30,154 bases of DNA from JAUWKC01 sp035529895 (GTDB lineage Bacteria; Planctomycetota; Phycisphaerae; Sedimentisphaerales; Anaerobacaceae): positions 1 to 30,154 of the forward strand of contig DATKVV010000026.1 of NCBI GenBank assembly GCA_035529895.1, in the 5' to 3' direction. Each line of letters opens with the position of its first letter. The first letter of the stretch is position 1. Positions 7,238-15,821 of this stretch are shown here, one piece after another. The translations under genes were made by a program, and so were the position numbers. Below the pieces are notes generated by a model, which saw nothing but the letters and a program-made list of their open reading frames with translations, was not told the DNA's origin and did not search any database.

Positions 7238-7930
7238 TTACCAGCCTTCCCGGGCGATATCGCTTCTGTCCTCGGATATTTTAAACTTGTCCTCCGGGCA
7301 GTCGTAGAAATACCTTATGATACAGTGGGTCAACGCGCCTGCCAGCCGCTCGACTGCCGCCGCCTGCCCGCGCGACTCCACTTCGAAGCCGACCGTCACG
7401 CTTTTGCTTTCTCCGTATTCGGGCCAGAGCTTCTTTCCGGTTGCCGCGTCAAACAGGGCGCACTCGGCGCTCAGAAGACCCTTAAAGTAGCCGCTGTCAG
7501 CCATTTCCACGAGACTATAATAATTGATTCTTACAAGCAGGACCGACGCGGCGTTTAAGGCCGCTCCAATCTCGGCGGGCGAGAGCATCGCAAAATCGGG
7601 ACGATTCGAACGAAACTCGGACAATCTATCATACGAAATCAGGCTCTCGGACGGCATTTTGAATTTTACTGCCAGGCCCTCGGCTATCCTATTCGTCAGA
7701 TGATAACGAAGATTCACCTGGGCGTTTAGCCAGGCGGGCTGGTCAACAAGTACAAGCATCTTTTCGCTCTTGTGGCCGGCAAGGTCGTACTCGGCCTTGA
7801 TTTTCCTTTCGTGACGGGTGGGGGACGCGACAAGACCTGCGACTCCGCAACTGCTGCACGATAAACCGGCAGCGAGAGACCAGCAGGTGAAAAGGCACAA
7901 GGTAAAATATTTGCGTTTCCATTTCTTCAT
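7238..7930 (-). CDS. Putative lipoprotein of unknown function
   Basis: I do not recognise a named family. The protein starts with a charged n-region (KKWKRK), a hydrophobic stretch and a cysteine-rich LSCSSCG segment. LAAGLSC is an acceptable lipobox, so a membrane-anchored lipoprotein is likely. The body (about 200 residues) is soluble, with alternating strands such as ASVLLVRINYYSL and a segment SAECALFDAATGKKLWPE. That style resembles envelope lipoproteins which describe or bind an extracytoplasmic partner, but this is only an impression. It lies 24 bp after the DUF2752 gene and 26 bp before serA, in the same direction, so it is probably the second gene of that operon. Confidence 0.75.
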   Translation of the reverse strand: MKKWKRKYFTLCLFTCWSLAAGLSCSSCGVAGLVASPTRHERKIKAEYDLAGHKSEKMLVLVDQPAWLNAQVNLRYHLTNRIAEGLAVKFKMPSESLISYDRLSEFRSNRPDFAMLSPAEIGAALNAASVLLVRINYYSLVEMADSGYFKGLLSAECALFDAATGKKLWPEYGESKSVTVGFEVESRGQAAAVERLAGALTHCIIRYFYDCPEDKFKISEDRSDIAREGW

Positions 7931-7954
7931 AGTTATCTCTTTTTGGGCTATTAT

Positions 7955-8419
7955 TTATCCTGCTCCCAGCGCCCGGGCCAATGTTACCATCCAGCCGGAG
8001 GCGATAATCACGATGCCGGCCAGAATTATGTACCTTATTTTAACTTCTGAAAAAAAACGTTTTAAGAATGAAAAGTATAGCCCCGCACCGGCGGTAAATA
8101 AAGCAAAAAATGCTGTAACGACCAGCATAGAGCAGACCAGCCCGGCGGCGGGCTGAATATAAAACGACTCAAATATTCTGCCGCGAGAAAAAGCAATCGC
8201 TGAAGTAGTCATTCCGCAGGTTGGGCAGGGCAGGCCGTACTTCTGTTTGAAGCCGCAGGGTCCGAGCCATCGCCCTATATCGATTCTTTCTGTCGCCGCC
8301 AGCCAAAGTAATCCGAACAAAGCGCAGATTACCAGGAAAACAGCCCCCGCTTTAAGGCGCTGGTAAAACGATGCCCGGCAGATAAATTCAGATTTAGAAG
8401 ACTGTTGGCTTGTCTGCAT
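7955..8419 (-). CDS. DUF2752 family membrane protein
   Basis: A 154-residue inner-membrane protein with about three hydrophobic segments (around residues 25-45, 90-115 and 130-150). Between the first two lies the DUF2752 signature GPCGFKQKYGLPCPTCGMT, including the CPxCG motif. The family is widespread and biochemically uncharacterised. The cysteines suggest metal binding or a redox role, which is inference. It is the first gene of the operon leading to serA and top6B. A promoter (-35 8457-8452, -10 8434-8429) puts the transcription start only a few bases before the ATG, and no Shine-Dalgarno sequence is present, so the message may be leaderless. Confidence 0.85.
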   Translation of the reverse strand: MQTSQQSSKSEFICRASFYQRLKAGAVFLVICALFGLLWLAATERIDIGRWLGPCGFKQKYGLPCPTCGMTTSAIAFSRGRIFESFYIQPAAGLVCSMLVVTAFFALFTAGAGLYFSFLKRFFSEVKIRYIILAGIVIIASGWMVTLARALGAG

Positions 8420-8433
8420 AACTACGGTACAAT
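8405..8433 (+). promoter_or_regulatory. Sigma70-type promoter for the inositol-monophosphatase gene
   Basis: On the plus strand, TTGGCT (8405-8410), a 17-bp spacer and TACAAT (8428-8433), matching four and five of six consensus bases. It would give a leader of about 40 bases before ATG 8481. The -35 lies inside the first codons of the divergent DUF2752 gene. Confidence 0.5.
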
Positions 8434-8457
8434 AGACTAATGCGGCTATGGTGTCAA
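8429..8457 (-). promoter_or_regulatory. Sigma70-type promoter for the DUF2752-serA-top6B operon
   Basis: On the minus strand, TTGACA (8457-8452), a 17-bp spacer and TATTGT (8434-8429). The -35 box is perfect and the -10 matches four of six. The predicted start is near 8422, three bases before the ATG at 8419. The -10 occupies the same bases as a plus-strand -10. Confidence 0.6.
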
Positions 8458-8480
8458 GAAAGGGCTATTGAGGACAGGAT

Positions 8481-9296
8481 ATGGTGCTCGAACAAGGGAA
8501 TCTGAGTCGAATGCTGGAGACGGCTGTCGTGGCGGCGCGCCTGGCCGGCCAGCGGGCGATGGAGGAAATCAACTTCCTGAAGGTCTCGGTCAAAAACGGC
8601 AGCGAGCTGGTAACGCAGGCCGATACTCTGTGCCAGCGGATAATCGTGGACCGAATCAAGGAGACGTATCCGGACGACGGCTTTATTGCCGAGGAAGGGG
8701 TCGAAGGCAGGATATTCAAGCAGCCGCCGCGAGGAGCCGAACGAATCTGGTGGGTCATCGACCCCATAGACGGAACCACCAACTTCGCGCACAGCATGCC
8801 ATTCTTTACCGTCAGCATCGCCGTGATGTCCGAAGGCGAGCCGGTTGTGGGCGTGGTTTTCGACCCCGCGACGGACTCGATGTTCACGGCCGTCAAAGGC
8901 GGAGAACCCCTATTGAACGGCAGGCGCATAGCCGCCGGCGAAGAGGACATAAGCAAGCTCGCAAGCATCGGGCTGGACAGCCATTTTGACGAGGGGGTGC
9001 CCGGCTGGACGTGCGAAATCATGCGGCGGACGAGATTCCGCAATTTCGGCACGACCGCCCTGCAGTTCGCGTACGTGGCAAAGGGCAGCCTCATCGCAAC
9101 TATCGCCGACCGTCCCAAGCTGTGGGACATCGCCGCAGGAGCGCTCATCGCCGAGACCGCCGGCGCCGTTGTCACCGACTGGCAGGGCGGCAAGGCCTTC
9201 CCCGTCGATTTGGACGGCTACGAGGGCGCAGAAAAAAAGCTCATGGCGGCTAACAGCAAAGTACACGCGAAGATTATTGAGCTTATCAAATCTTAA
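8481..9296 (+). CDS. Inositol-1-monophosphatase family phosphatase
   Basis: A cytosolic, magnesium-dependent, lithium-sensitive-type phosphatase fold of 271 residues, the usual family length. Metal-site motifs are all present: EE at 71-72 (FIAEEG), DPIDGTTNF at 94-102 and a C-terminal LWDIAAGALIAETAGA carrying the third metal aspartate. The substrate may be myo-inositol-1-phosphate, but family members also act on fructose-1,6-bisphosphate, histidinol phosphate, NADP or PAP, and nothing here decides between them. ATG 8481 is preceded by AGGACAGGAT, an acceptable ribosome site. The gene stands alone on the plus strand, divergent from the DUF2752 operon and convergent, six bases apart, with the pseudopilin operon. 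Confidence 0.92.
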   Translation: MVLEQGNLSRMLETAVVAARLAGQRAMEEINFLKVSVKNGSELVTQADTLCQRIIVDRIKETYPDDGFIAEEGVEGRIFKQPPRGAERIWWVIDPIDGTTNFAHSMPFFTVSIAVMSEGEPVVGVVFDPATDSMFTAVKGGEPLLNGRRIAAGEEDISKLASIGLDSHFDEGVPGWTCEIMRRTRFRNFGTTALQFAYVAKGSLIATIADRPKLWDIAAGALIAETAGAVVTDWQGGKAFPVDLDGYEGAEKKLMAANSKVHAKIIELIKS

Positions 9297-9302
9297 GCGG
9301 TC

Positions 9303-12300
9303 TTACCACGGGTCGGGAGCCGGATGCACCGCCCGCCGCTTCACCTGGCCTATTATGTTGCCCCCGACTGGATAAACGTTGCTCCTGTCGAGTATGGCAA
9401 CCACTCTTTTCTGCGGGCCGTCCACCCCGATGCGGACGAGGATATAGGCGGTAAATACGTCGCTTCGTACCGTAACCAGGTTGCTGATGCGCGCAAGAAT
9501 CAAATCACGCTCCTCGAAATCATCCGGCGCACCATCCGCGAAGGTCAAGTCAGGGTATGCTGCCTGGTCCAGGCCGTCGAGATAGTAGCGCATGCTGAAG
9601 TTGGGGTAGCACGGGTCAAGCACGCGGTCCTCGAACAGGTTAACTACGTTTGCCAGTTCTGCGACGCTCGCAAAGCCGGGGGGCTCCTCGCGCATGTCCG
9701 GCGGGCCCGCGGTCGCCGCTCTCCTGTCTGTATAGTCAGCGATGAGAAATGGGGGCAGCCTGTTGGTGTCCCACAAAGGCAGTTTATCTCTGTACTTGAC
9801 TATTGCCTGGGCGAGGGGCGGGGTCATCCACGGCAGTTGGGCGATGACATACCAGGGGGCGGTGTTAATGTTTATTCTGCCGGGAATCTTCAGCTCCGGC
9901 GTCAGGTTCGGGTCGATTTCGTCTGTTTTTCTTGAGGTTACCTTAGGTTGTCCCGTCTCCGGGTCCAAAACCACAGTCAGCTCCTCGCCGTCGTTGTCTA
10001 TGCCGTCATTGCTCGGGTCGAAAACGGTAAGATAATCAAGCACATGCTGAAAAGCGGGGTTGGCCAGGTTGACTCGGACATCCGATTCCGTCACACCTTT
10101 GTTAAACGGAACGGGCATCCAGAACAGACTCCCTATTTGCCCGATATTCGTAAGGCCTTTATTGGCAGGATGCGCCTGGACCATATTCGCGTCCGAAGAC
10201 CGGAAACTATTGGTGTACCCAAGAGTCTGTCCGGCGGCGAATTCGGGCGGCTCCGGCCACAAACGCCTTATGCATTTGTGCAAGGTGATGTCCCGCTGAT
10301 AACTGCGTGTTCCCATCTTACTCTCAGCGAGGTTGGTGTCGGGGACGCTGACCTGGTCAACAGGGAGGAACGTGCCTGTCTGCGCAACGAACCGCTGCAG
10401 CTCTATGCTGCGCCCGCCGACAAAAACAGGCTCATAGGCGTCCCACGACCCCGGCAGTTGGACGTTGGGCTCGCTGAATTCGGGCCCGGCCGTGGTAAAG
10501 CTCCAGACCTCGCCGGCCCTGACGTCGGCCCCGTTCACATCATCGATGCGCCAATAGTAAGTCTGGTTATACTCAAGCGGCGCCGGTAGGGTATGGCTGT
10601 TGGAAATCTCGTTGCCTTTGAACTCTGGCGACGACGTATCGGCATTTTTCACAGCATCGGAATCAGTGCCGAGATACACGTTGTAGGACTGGACCCAGGG
10701 TTCCCCCGCCGGCCATATAAGCATCTGGATTTTTGGGTTCACTCCCATGGCCCCGTCGGCCGGGTCCGGACCCTTCGGGTCAGTCCAGAAAATTGTCAGA
10801 GGCACCACCGGCGTTTCCCATTTTATCACATGAAAGTGCGCTGTACCCGACCAGTTAACGTCAACAGGGCTGCCCGAGAAGCCCGGTATTACCAGACGCC
10901 ATCTGCACGGGTCGCTGTCTTCGAAGTAAGGCTTATAAAGCTCGATGGCGTACGACTTGTGCATTAGGTTCGGGTCGTTGGGGTCGACTTTGTACCCAAA
11001 GGCCAGCTCCGAGATATAGACGCACGGGCGCTCGAAGCCGTAATAGATTATACCGTTGTCGGGATTGACAAAAGCGGTCACTTCATCGGTCGGGTCGTAA
11101 TTGGCGAGGTCTGCCGGTGGATAGTCCGGACCGTCGCGAGAGTCCTTTACGTTCACCGCTATCTGTGCGGCCGCGTTCGCGTCGGCCACGCCGGCATCAA
11201 GAAGCCCCTGCCTTATCGCATAGTACAGCGAAGGAACGTCGGCTATATTTACATTAGCCAGTCTCCCGCCGTCCGGCCCGATAATCCGGTCCATATTGTA
11301 TGTGGTCGATATGTGCCGATAGTCGTACTCACAGGGATCTGCGGAGGAGTTGTTACTGCGGAAAAACCAATAAGCGGGGTCGCTTTGAAACGCCGCCACA
11401 TCCATACGCGGTACGCGTAAACCGCCATCGTATACCCTTGTCCACAACCGCTCGATTCTCGAAGTCATGAAATTGTAATTCAAGATATATCTGTTGCGCA
11501 ATTTCAACTCATCTGAAATGTCAAAACGCGAGTAAAGCCCCCTTGGGTCATTGTAACACCAGATGACATTTTGCTCATAGAGGGCCAAATCAGGTGGTTC
11601 AGGCGCGCAACGCCAGTTCTGCAACTTGGCTGCTGCCACGTCAAGCGGACCATTCATAACCCCCCTTTGTGAAAGAGCAGCCAGGTTTACCTGCATCAGG
11701 CTCGACCCGTCGATTTCACGCGCGGTTACCAGAGGATTGCATGGGTCAAACTTATAGGCGGTGTTAACGTTTATCATTCCGCCGTTGTCGATGACCCTTA
11801 TGGCGGCGTAAATCGGCCTGCCTTTGCTGGAGGTAATCACGGGCAGTCGAATCCATCTCGAATCCGACACGCCGTCGCCGTCGGCGTCGGCAGGCTGACC
11901 GGCTTGCGCCATGTCGTCGGGCAGTACAATCTTTGCCTCCGTAATGAGTGGCCAGCTCAAGACGCCATAGGGGTCGCTGGTTTGGCGCCAGTAATATGTA
12001 TCGTCCGCTGGAACGGCGGGCGTACCCTTATCGTCAATCTCCGGCTCCAGGCAGGCCAGCCAGCGGTTGTTTGCGTCGGGATAGTCGTAGTACTCCTCCG
12101 GCAGCCGGCCCGGAAGGTCCAGAACAAGCTCGTCGGATATCTTCGCCAGCACCGTTTCGACGGCCTGATTAAGCTCTTTGCTTTCCGACATCGCCGTCGC
12201 GGCCGTCCTGTCCACGCGCATAACCAGCATAAAGGTCACCCCGATAATGGCCAGCAGGCTGGTCAGGACCACCGCCAGAATAAGGGCCGAGCCGGGGGCA

Positions 12301-12338
12301 AGCCTCCTTTGAACAGGTTTTTTCTTTGCCGGTTTCAT
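9303..12338 (-). CDS. Very large GspK-like pseudopilin-system protein with inserted fibronectin-like module
   Basis: A lysine/arginine-rich start, then one membrane helix (SALILAVVLTSLLAIIGVTF) followed by a long helical spine is the layout of GspK/PilX minor pseudopilins. Near residues 818-850, INTAPWYVIAQLPWM is the helix-hairpin-helix-like element typical of GspK. The family normally has about 300-350 residues; this has 1011. The extra length includes, near 515-615, a module running from DPADGAMGVNPKIQ to TYYWRIDDVNG and VWSFTTA, a fibronectin III-like domain common in planctomycete surface proteins. ATG 12338 was preferred over TTG 12389 because it directly precedes the basic segment. It is last in the operon, after the GspJ-like gene. 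In secretion systems GspK caps the pseudopilus; the cap role here is inferred. Confidence 0.8.
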   Translation of the reverse strand: MKPAKKKPVQRRLAPGSALILAVVLTSLLAIIGVTFMLVMRVDRTAATAMSESKELNQAVETVLAKISDELVLDLPGRLPEEYYDYPDANNRWLACLEPEIDDKGTPAVPADDTYYWRQTSDPYGVLSWPLITEAKIVLPDDMAQAGQPADADGDGVSDSRWIRLPVITSSKGRPIYAAIRVIDNGGMINVNTAYKFDPCNPLVTAREIDGSSLMQVNLAALSQRGVMNGPLDVAAAKLQNWRCAPEPPDLALYEQNVIWCYNDPRGLYSRFDISDELKLRNRYILNYNFMTSRIERLWTRVYDGGLRVPRMDVAAFQSDPAYWFFRSNNSSADPCEYDYRHISTTYNMDRIIGPDGGRLANVNIADVPSLYYAIRQGLLDAGVADANAAAQIAVNVKDSRDGPDYPPADLANYDPTDEVTAFVNPDNGIIYYGFERPCVYISELAFGYKVDPNDPNLMHKSYAIELYKPYFEDSDPCRWRLVIPGFSGSPVDVNWSGTAHFHVIKWETPVVPLTIFWTDPKGPDPADGAMGVNPKIQMLIWPAGEPWVQSYNVYLGTDSDAVKNADTSSPEFKGNEISNSHTLPAPLEYNQTYYWRIDDVNGADVRAGEVWSFTTAGPEFSEPNVQLPGSWDAYEPVFVGGRSIELQRFVAQTGTFLPVDQVSVPDTNLAESKMGTRSYQRDITLHKCIRRLWPEPPEFAAGQTLGYTNSFRSSDANMVQAHPANKGLTNIGQIGSLFWMPVPFNKGVTESDVRVNLANPAFQHVLDYLTVFDPSNDGIDNDGEELTVVLDPETGQPKVTSRKTDEIDPNLTPELKIPGRININTAPWYVIAQLPWMTPPLAQAIVKYRDKLPLWDTNRLPPFLIADYTDRRAATAGPPDMREEPPGFASVAELANVVNLFEDRVLDPCYPNFSMRYYLDGLDQAAYPDLTFADGAPDDFEERDLILARISNLVTVRSDVFTAYILVRIGVDGPQKRVVAILDRSNVYPVGGNIIGQVKRRAVHPAPDPW

Positions 12339-12419
12339 TTGTGCCGCCTGGGCGCCAGGCCCAATGCGCCCGTGATTTCCGCCCCGCAACCGAGGGCCGG
12401 CAAATCACGAATCCTTAAT

Positions 12420-13514
12420 TTACTTATCCAGATAAACAATATGCGTAAAAGTCCTGCCTTTCTTTATGACGCCCTTCGAATCGTACAGCGTAAAAGTAAA
12501 CTTCAGCGCCCTTCCAAGCCCCGGTATCTCGTTAAAATGCTCCTCATTCAGCAGTTCACAGAACTGGTGCCCTGCAAAAGACCCGCCAAGCCAGACTAAC
12601 CCGTTGGGAGGAAAAGGATAGAATACTCCGGGGACATACGGGTCGGGTATGAAATCCCCCAGGTCCCCTTTGCCATAGGGGTATCTCTCGGGTACCCAGC
12701 GTTTTTCCTTGTCGTACCAGCCCTGGATGCTGAATTCCCCCACGCCTTCGCACAGAATAAGATGGGCGTACTTCGGGTTCGGCGGGTCAACCACGGTGCC
12801 CCTCGCGGTGCTCTTGCCAATAATTACATTACAGATAATCGAGAGCATATATGCCTTTAGCCCGAGTACCGGCTGAGCCGGATCCCACGAGATGATATAC
12901 GGCAGATTCTTCCATCCCTGCAAGGTGTACTTGTCGTACTCATACAGGTTATGCCAGGCGTCCCATTCCTTAATATCTTTAAAGTCAGCGGGGTCCGTCC
13001 AGCCAAGCTCCGGGTCGGCCGTTAATATGTGCTGAGTCCTTGCCAGCACGCGCTGCTCACGTTTCTGGCGCTCCACAGGTGTTGGCTCTGCTCCTTCGGT
13101 TTCTGCACGCCTGAGGGCGAGCATATAAGAAATCCTCGCGACGTTTCCTCTGACATCCTTGGGCATTTGATGGTAGGTCTGGAAGTCGCCGTTCGCGAAA
13201 AACATTATCCGGTCGAATCTGATGTACTGCTTGCCGCGACCGTCAGCCTGATAAGCATCGGCGTCTATCAAATTCTTCTTCTTCACCGGCTCAGACTGCC
13301 ACACCACAAAAATCTCTCCGTCCTTCCGCAGACCCTTGAAGTCGGCGGTCAACTGGTCGGTTATCGCGCGGAGCTTCTGCATAATCTCGGCGTTGGCCGC
13401 GGCCACCCGATACGAATCGGCGCCAATCTCGAAAATCGCCCCCGCGAACGACGCCACTATCGCCAGAATCCCGACCGCAACCACAAGCTCAATTATGGTA
13501 AATCCCTTTTTCAT
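12420..13514 (-). CDS. GspJ-like minor pseudopilin
   Basis: The protein starts with a short type III/IV prepilin signal, MKKG/FTIIELVVAVGILAIV, with glycine at -1, phenylalanine at +1 and glutamate at +5, so a prepilin peptidase should cleave after residue 4. The hydrophobic helix continues into a soluble domain of over 300 residues, larger than the usual 200-residue GspJ. Its place between GspI-like and GspK-like genes matches the conserved order G-H-I-J-K. In type II systems GspI, J and K form the tip complex of the pseudopilus in the periplasm. Position supports GspJ more than sequence does, since minor pseudopilins diverge quickly. Ten bases separate it from the GspI-like gene. Confidence 0.75.
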   Translation of the reverse strand: MKKGFTIIELVVAVGILAIVASFAGAIFEIGADSYRVAAANAEIMQKLRAITDQLTADFKGLRKDGEIFVVWQSEPVKKKNLIDADAYQADGRGKQYIRFDRIMFFANGDFQTYHQMPKDVRGNVARISYMLALRRAETEGAEPTPVERQKREQRVLARTQHILTADPELGWTDPADFKDIKEWDAWHNLYEYDKYTLQGWKNLPYIISWDPAQPVLGLKAYMLSIICNVIIGKSTARGTVVDPPNPKYAHLILCEGVGEFSIQGWYDKEKRWVPERYPYGKGDLGDFIPDPYVPGVFYPFPPNGLVWLGGSFAGHQFCELLNEEHFNEIPGLGRALKFTFTLYDSKGVIKKGRTFTHIVYLDK

Positions 13515-13524
13515 TTCATACCGG

Positions 13525-14238
13525 CTAAAATCTTATAACTTCCTGATATACCGCTATGCACGGCGACCGCCCGCCCGGCGTCGCCGGCCCAACCACCCAG
13601 ACACGTTCGCCCACGAGGTCGTGGCTCCCCTGCCACGGCTTATCGAGGCGAATCAGACCGTTCTCCGGCGGCGGATACTTTTCCTCAACCTTATAGACCA
13701 TGCCAGTCTTATGGTCCACGAGGCTGTAGCCCTCATTGATGACCCAAAATAACGTCGGGTTAATTATTTGCAGCCTATCTGTCAATCCGGAGTCCGGCTT
13801 GACGAGAACTGGCGCCGGCTCGACCGGCCCGCCGGCCCCTGCGACGTTTCGGCACACAAACACCGTTGCCTGCACCTCGCGAGAGCCTGCCCCGGTAAGC
13901 CTGCACAGCGCCGACCAGTAGTATCTCTTGTCCACAACCTCATTGGTCGACGGATACAGAAATATGTCTTCGACTTCCCCCGGCGTGACTCGCACGTCAG
14001 CATAAGGAACACAACTATCGTGCTTCACCTTGCTCAGGTCGACGCCGTATATCCTTATCTTTGCGAAGGCCTCGTTGGCCACAACCGCCGCGATGGTCTG
14101 CTCGGTCGAGTCGGCGGCAAAATAAATCGCCACAGGGAACACGCCGGCCACCAGAAGCGTCCCGATGGCAAGCGTCCCCACCGCCAGCAGGACCTCCGTA
14201 AGAGAAAAACCTCGTTTGTCTTTGCGATTCTTTCTCAT
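13525..14238 (-). CDS. GspI/PilV-like minor pseudopilin
   Basis: A basic leader of ten residues ends in KRG/FSLTEVLLAVGTLAIGTLLV, a clear prepilin signal with Gly -1, Phe +1 and Glu +5. The start at ATG 14238 is set by an ATGA overlap with the stop of the upstream pseudopilin gene; an earlier in-frame start at 14286 would put 16 unrelated residues ahead of the basic leader. The mature part (about 227 residues) has a helix followed by a beta-rich domain. GspI proteins are usually shorter (about 120 residues), so the assignment rests mainly on gene order. Function is inferred as part of the pseudopilus tip. Confidence 0.72.
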   Translation of the reverse strand: MRKNRKDKRGFSLTEVLLAVGTLAIGTLLVAGVFPVAIYFAADSTEQTIAAVVANEAFAKIRIYGVDLSKVKHDSCVPYADVRVTPGEVEDIFLYPSTNEVVDKRYYWSALCRLTGAGSREVQATVFVCRNVAGAGGPVEPAPVLVKPDSGLTDRLQIINPTLFWVINEGYSLVDHKTGMVYKVEEKYPPPENGLIRLDKPWQGSHDLVGERVWVVGPATPGGRSPCIAVYQEVIRF

Positions 14239-15080
14239 TGCGAGCCGCTCTCCGAAATCAGCGCCCCCGTATAGGGGTTGATACAAATCTTCGAACCCAG
14301 AAGGGCCAGATACTCCGAATAAGCCCGGCCCCTTTCATAGGCCTTCTTGAATTTGGCCGTTTCATAAATGATAAAGCTGCTCCGGCTCAGCTCCTGCCAC
14401 AAACCGCTGCCTTGGTTCTCATCGTCATCCTGCACAAACATTCCGGTTCCCCTCGCTACCTCCTGCAGCTTATTAAAGACATCGTCGTAGCTTCGCGGGA
14501 AAGGAAGCTCGCTCGGAGGGTAGCCGTCTCTGTTTCTGGTCTGCACGCCGCGAATGACCAGCTTGCCCGATGGCGCAAAGACAACCGAGAAGGTGGTCGT
14601 ATCTGTAAGTATCCTGTCCTTTAGGCCCGGCTCGAAGACATCGTCGGCAAGAGGGCCGGGTACGCTTATGCTTCCCAGCTCGAGGTCCATCACGCCTACC
14701 GAATCGGGCAGTCTTATCGGCTTGAGCCCTTCGACCGCGCGGAAGAGCCGACTGGGCAGCTCGTAATCGCAGGGGTCTTTGCGGGCCAGGTTGGGGTCGT
14801 GAATTATAAAAATCATATATTGCGGGCAGTCCACCGTGGGCAGCTTCGCGTCGTACGCCTTCTGAAAGCGTATGCCGGCGTAGCGATGCTCTTTGGCGGC
14901 TATGGCGCGGGCCGAGGCCATAGCCGCGCTTATCATCGCCCTCGTGCTGCCCGGCGACTCGAACGACCCCAGAAGCCCCCGCACCGCCGGCGCCGCAAGA
15001 CTTGCAAGCAGCGCCGCCGCGAGGATAACTACCGTCATCTCCGTCAGCGTCATACCGGATTGTCTGGCTTTTGCTTTCAT
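14235..15080 (-). CDS. GspH-like minor pseudopilin
   Basis: A nine-residue basic leader, MKAKARQSG, is followed by MTLTEMTVVILAAALLASLA, a prepilin signal with Gly at -1 and Glu at +5 but methionine at +1. The rest of the 281-residue protein includes alanine-rich helix and then IAAKEHRYAGIRF, a segment style seen in GspH/FimT proteins, and a long soluble part. It lies eight bases after the GspG-like gene and overlaps the GspI-like gene by four (ATGA), so the G-H-I order of type II secretion operons is kept. The exact pseudopilin class is inferred from order and the GspH/FimT-like segment. Confidence 0.72.
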   Translation of the reverse strand: MKAKARQSGMTLTEMTVVILAAALLASLAAPAVRGLLGSFESPGSTRAMISAAMASARAIAAKEHRYAGIRFQKAYDAKLPTVDCPQYMIFIIHDPNLARKDPCDYELPSRLFRAVEGLKPIRLPDSVGVMDLELGSISVPGPLADDVFEPGLKDRILTDTTTFSVVFAPSGKLVIRGVQTRNRDGYPPSELPFPRSYDDVFNKLQEVARGTGMFVQDDDENQGSGLWQELSRSSFIIYETAKFKKAYERGRAYSEYLALLGSKICINPYTGALISESGSQ

Positions 15081-15088
15081 TTCTTCAC

Positions 15089-15763
15089 TTACCTGCTGGT
15101 CAGGTCATCGGGCGTCCCGAACTGCCTGTCGGGCCCCGCCGAGGTAACCACCGGAAAACTGCGCTTGGTTCCTGCGAATTCCGCCTCGGGTTTGGTCTCG
15201 TCATAGTAGTCATAGTCCAGCGTCGTGCCCCACGGGTCGATTATCCTCCACAGGGCAAAGTCCCCGGCAGGGGGAGGGGTCCTTAGCTGCATCCCATAGC
15301 CCTTGTCGTCGCGGTTGGTCAGCAAAGACCTGTCCATTCTTTCGAGGGTCTTGCGGCATTCAGGGACCCGGCTGAGGAAAAAGTACAAAGCCTCAGAGCC
15401 GGAAAACTCTGCCTTGTGCTCGATGGGGTCTCCGGGATTAAGAGGCGCTATATTAGCCGCACCCGCATCCCAGCCCAATCCACGTTCGAGCGTTCGAAGC
15501 AGCGCATCCGAAGCAAAGCCGTTGCAATCCAGCGGAAAATCCAGCTCGGCATAGGCCGTGGCTTTGTAAGCGTACCCGTGCTCCTGAAACTGCTGCAGCG
15601 CCGTAACGACAATCGCTATGCTCTCGCCGGTGAGCTGGATTTGCCCCTGCGTGTGCGTACGCTGACCGATGCCGACTACCATCGAGACCATAAGTGCGAT
15701 TACGGCCACAACTATCAGCATCTCGATGAGCGTAACGCCCGTTTTGTCCGTGCAGCTTCCCAT
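15089..15763 (-). CDS. GspG-like pseudopilin with C-terminal calcium-site motif
   Basis: The leader MGSCTDKTG is followed by VTLIEMLIVVAVIALMVSMV, with Gly at -1 and Glu at +5 (Val at +1). The C-terminus reads TSAGPDRQFGTPDDL, matching the aspartate-rich loop which binds calcium in GspG major pseudopilins. The 224-residue length is above the usual 140-150. The start lies right after two tandem hairpins in a 58-bp gap; GGAG sits unusually close to the ATG and an AGG sits seven bases away. Three genes in this operon share the terminal motif, so which one makes the main pseudopilus fibre cannot be told. Confidence 0.78.
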   Translation of the reverse strand: MGSCTDKTGVTLIEMLIVVAVIALMVSMVVGIGQRTHTQGQIQLTGESIAIVVTALQQFQEHGYAYKATAYAELDFPLDCNGFASDALLRTLERGLGWDAGAANIAPLNPGDPIEHKAEFSGSEALYFFLSRVPECRKTLERMDRSLLTNRDDKGYGMQLRTPPPAGDFALWRIIDPWGTTLDYDYYDETKPEAEFAGTKRSFPVVTSAGPDRQFGTPDDLTSR

Positions 15764-15773
15764 AGCTCCACCT

Positions 15774-15821
15774 GCCGCGCCACGCGGCTGCGAGGGCTTG
15801 CCCGCCGTCCGTTTGGCGGGC
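15774..15821 (-). promoter_or_regulatory. Two tandem GC-rich intercistronic hairpins between pseudopilin genes
   Basis: GCCCGCC (15800-15806) pairs with GGCGGGC (15815-15821), a perfect 7-bp stem with an 8-base loop, starting right after the stop of the upstream gene. GCCGCG (15774-15779) pairs with CGCGGC (15783-15788), a 6-bp stem with a 3-base loop, ending next to the ribosome site of the next gene. No T-run follows, so message stabilisation or translational control is more likely than termination. Confidence 0.5.
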
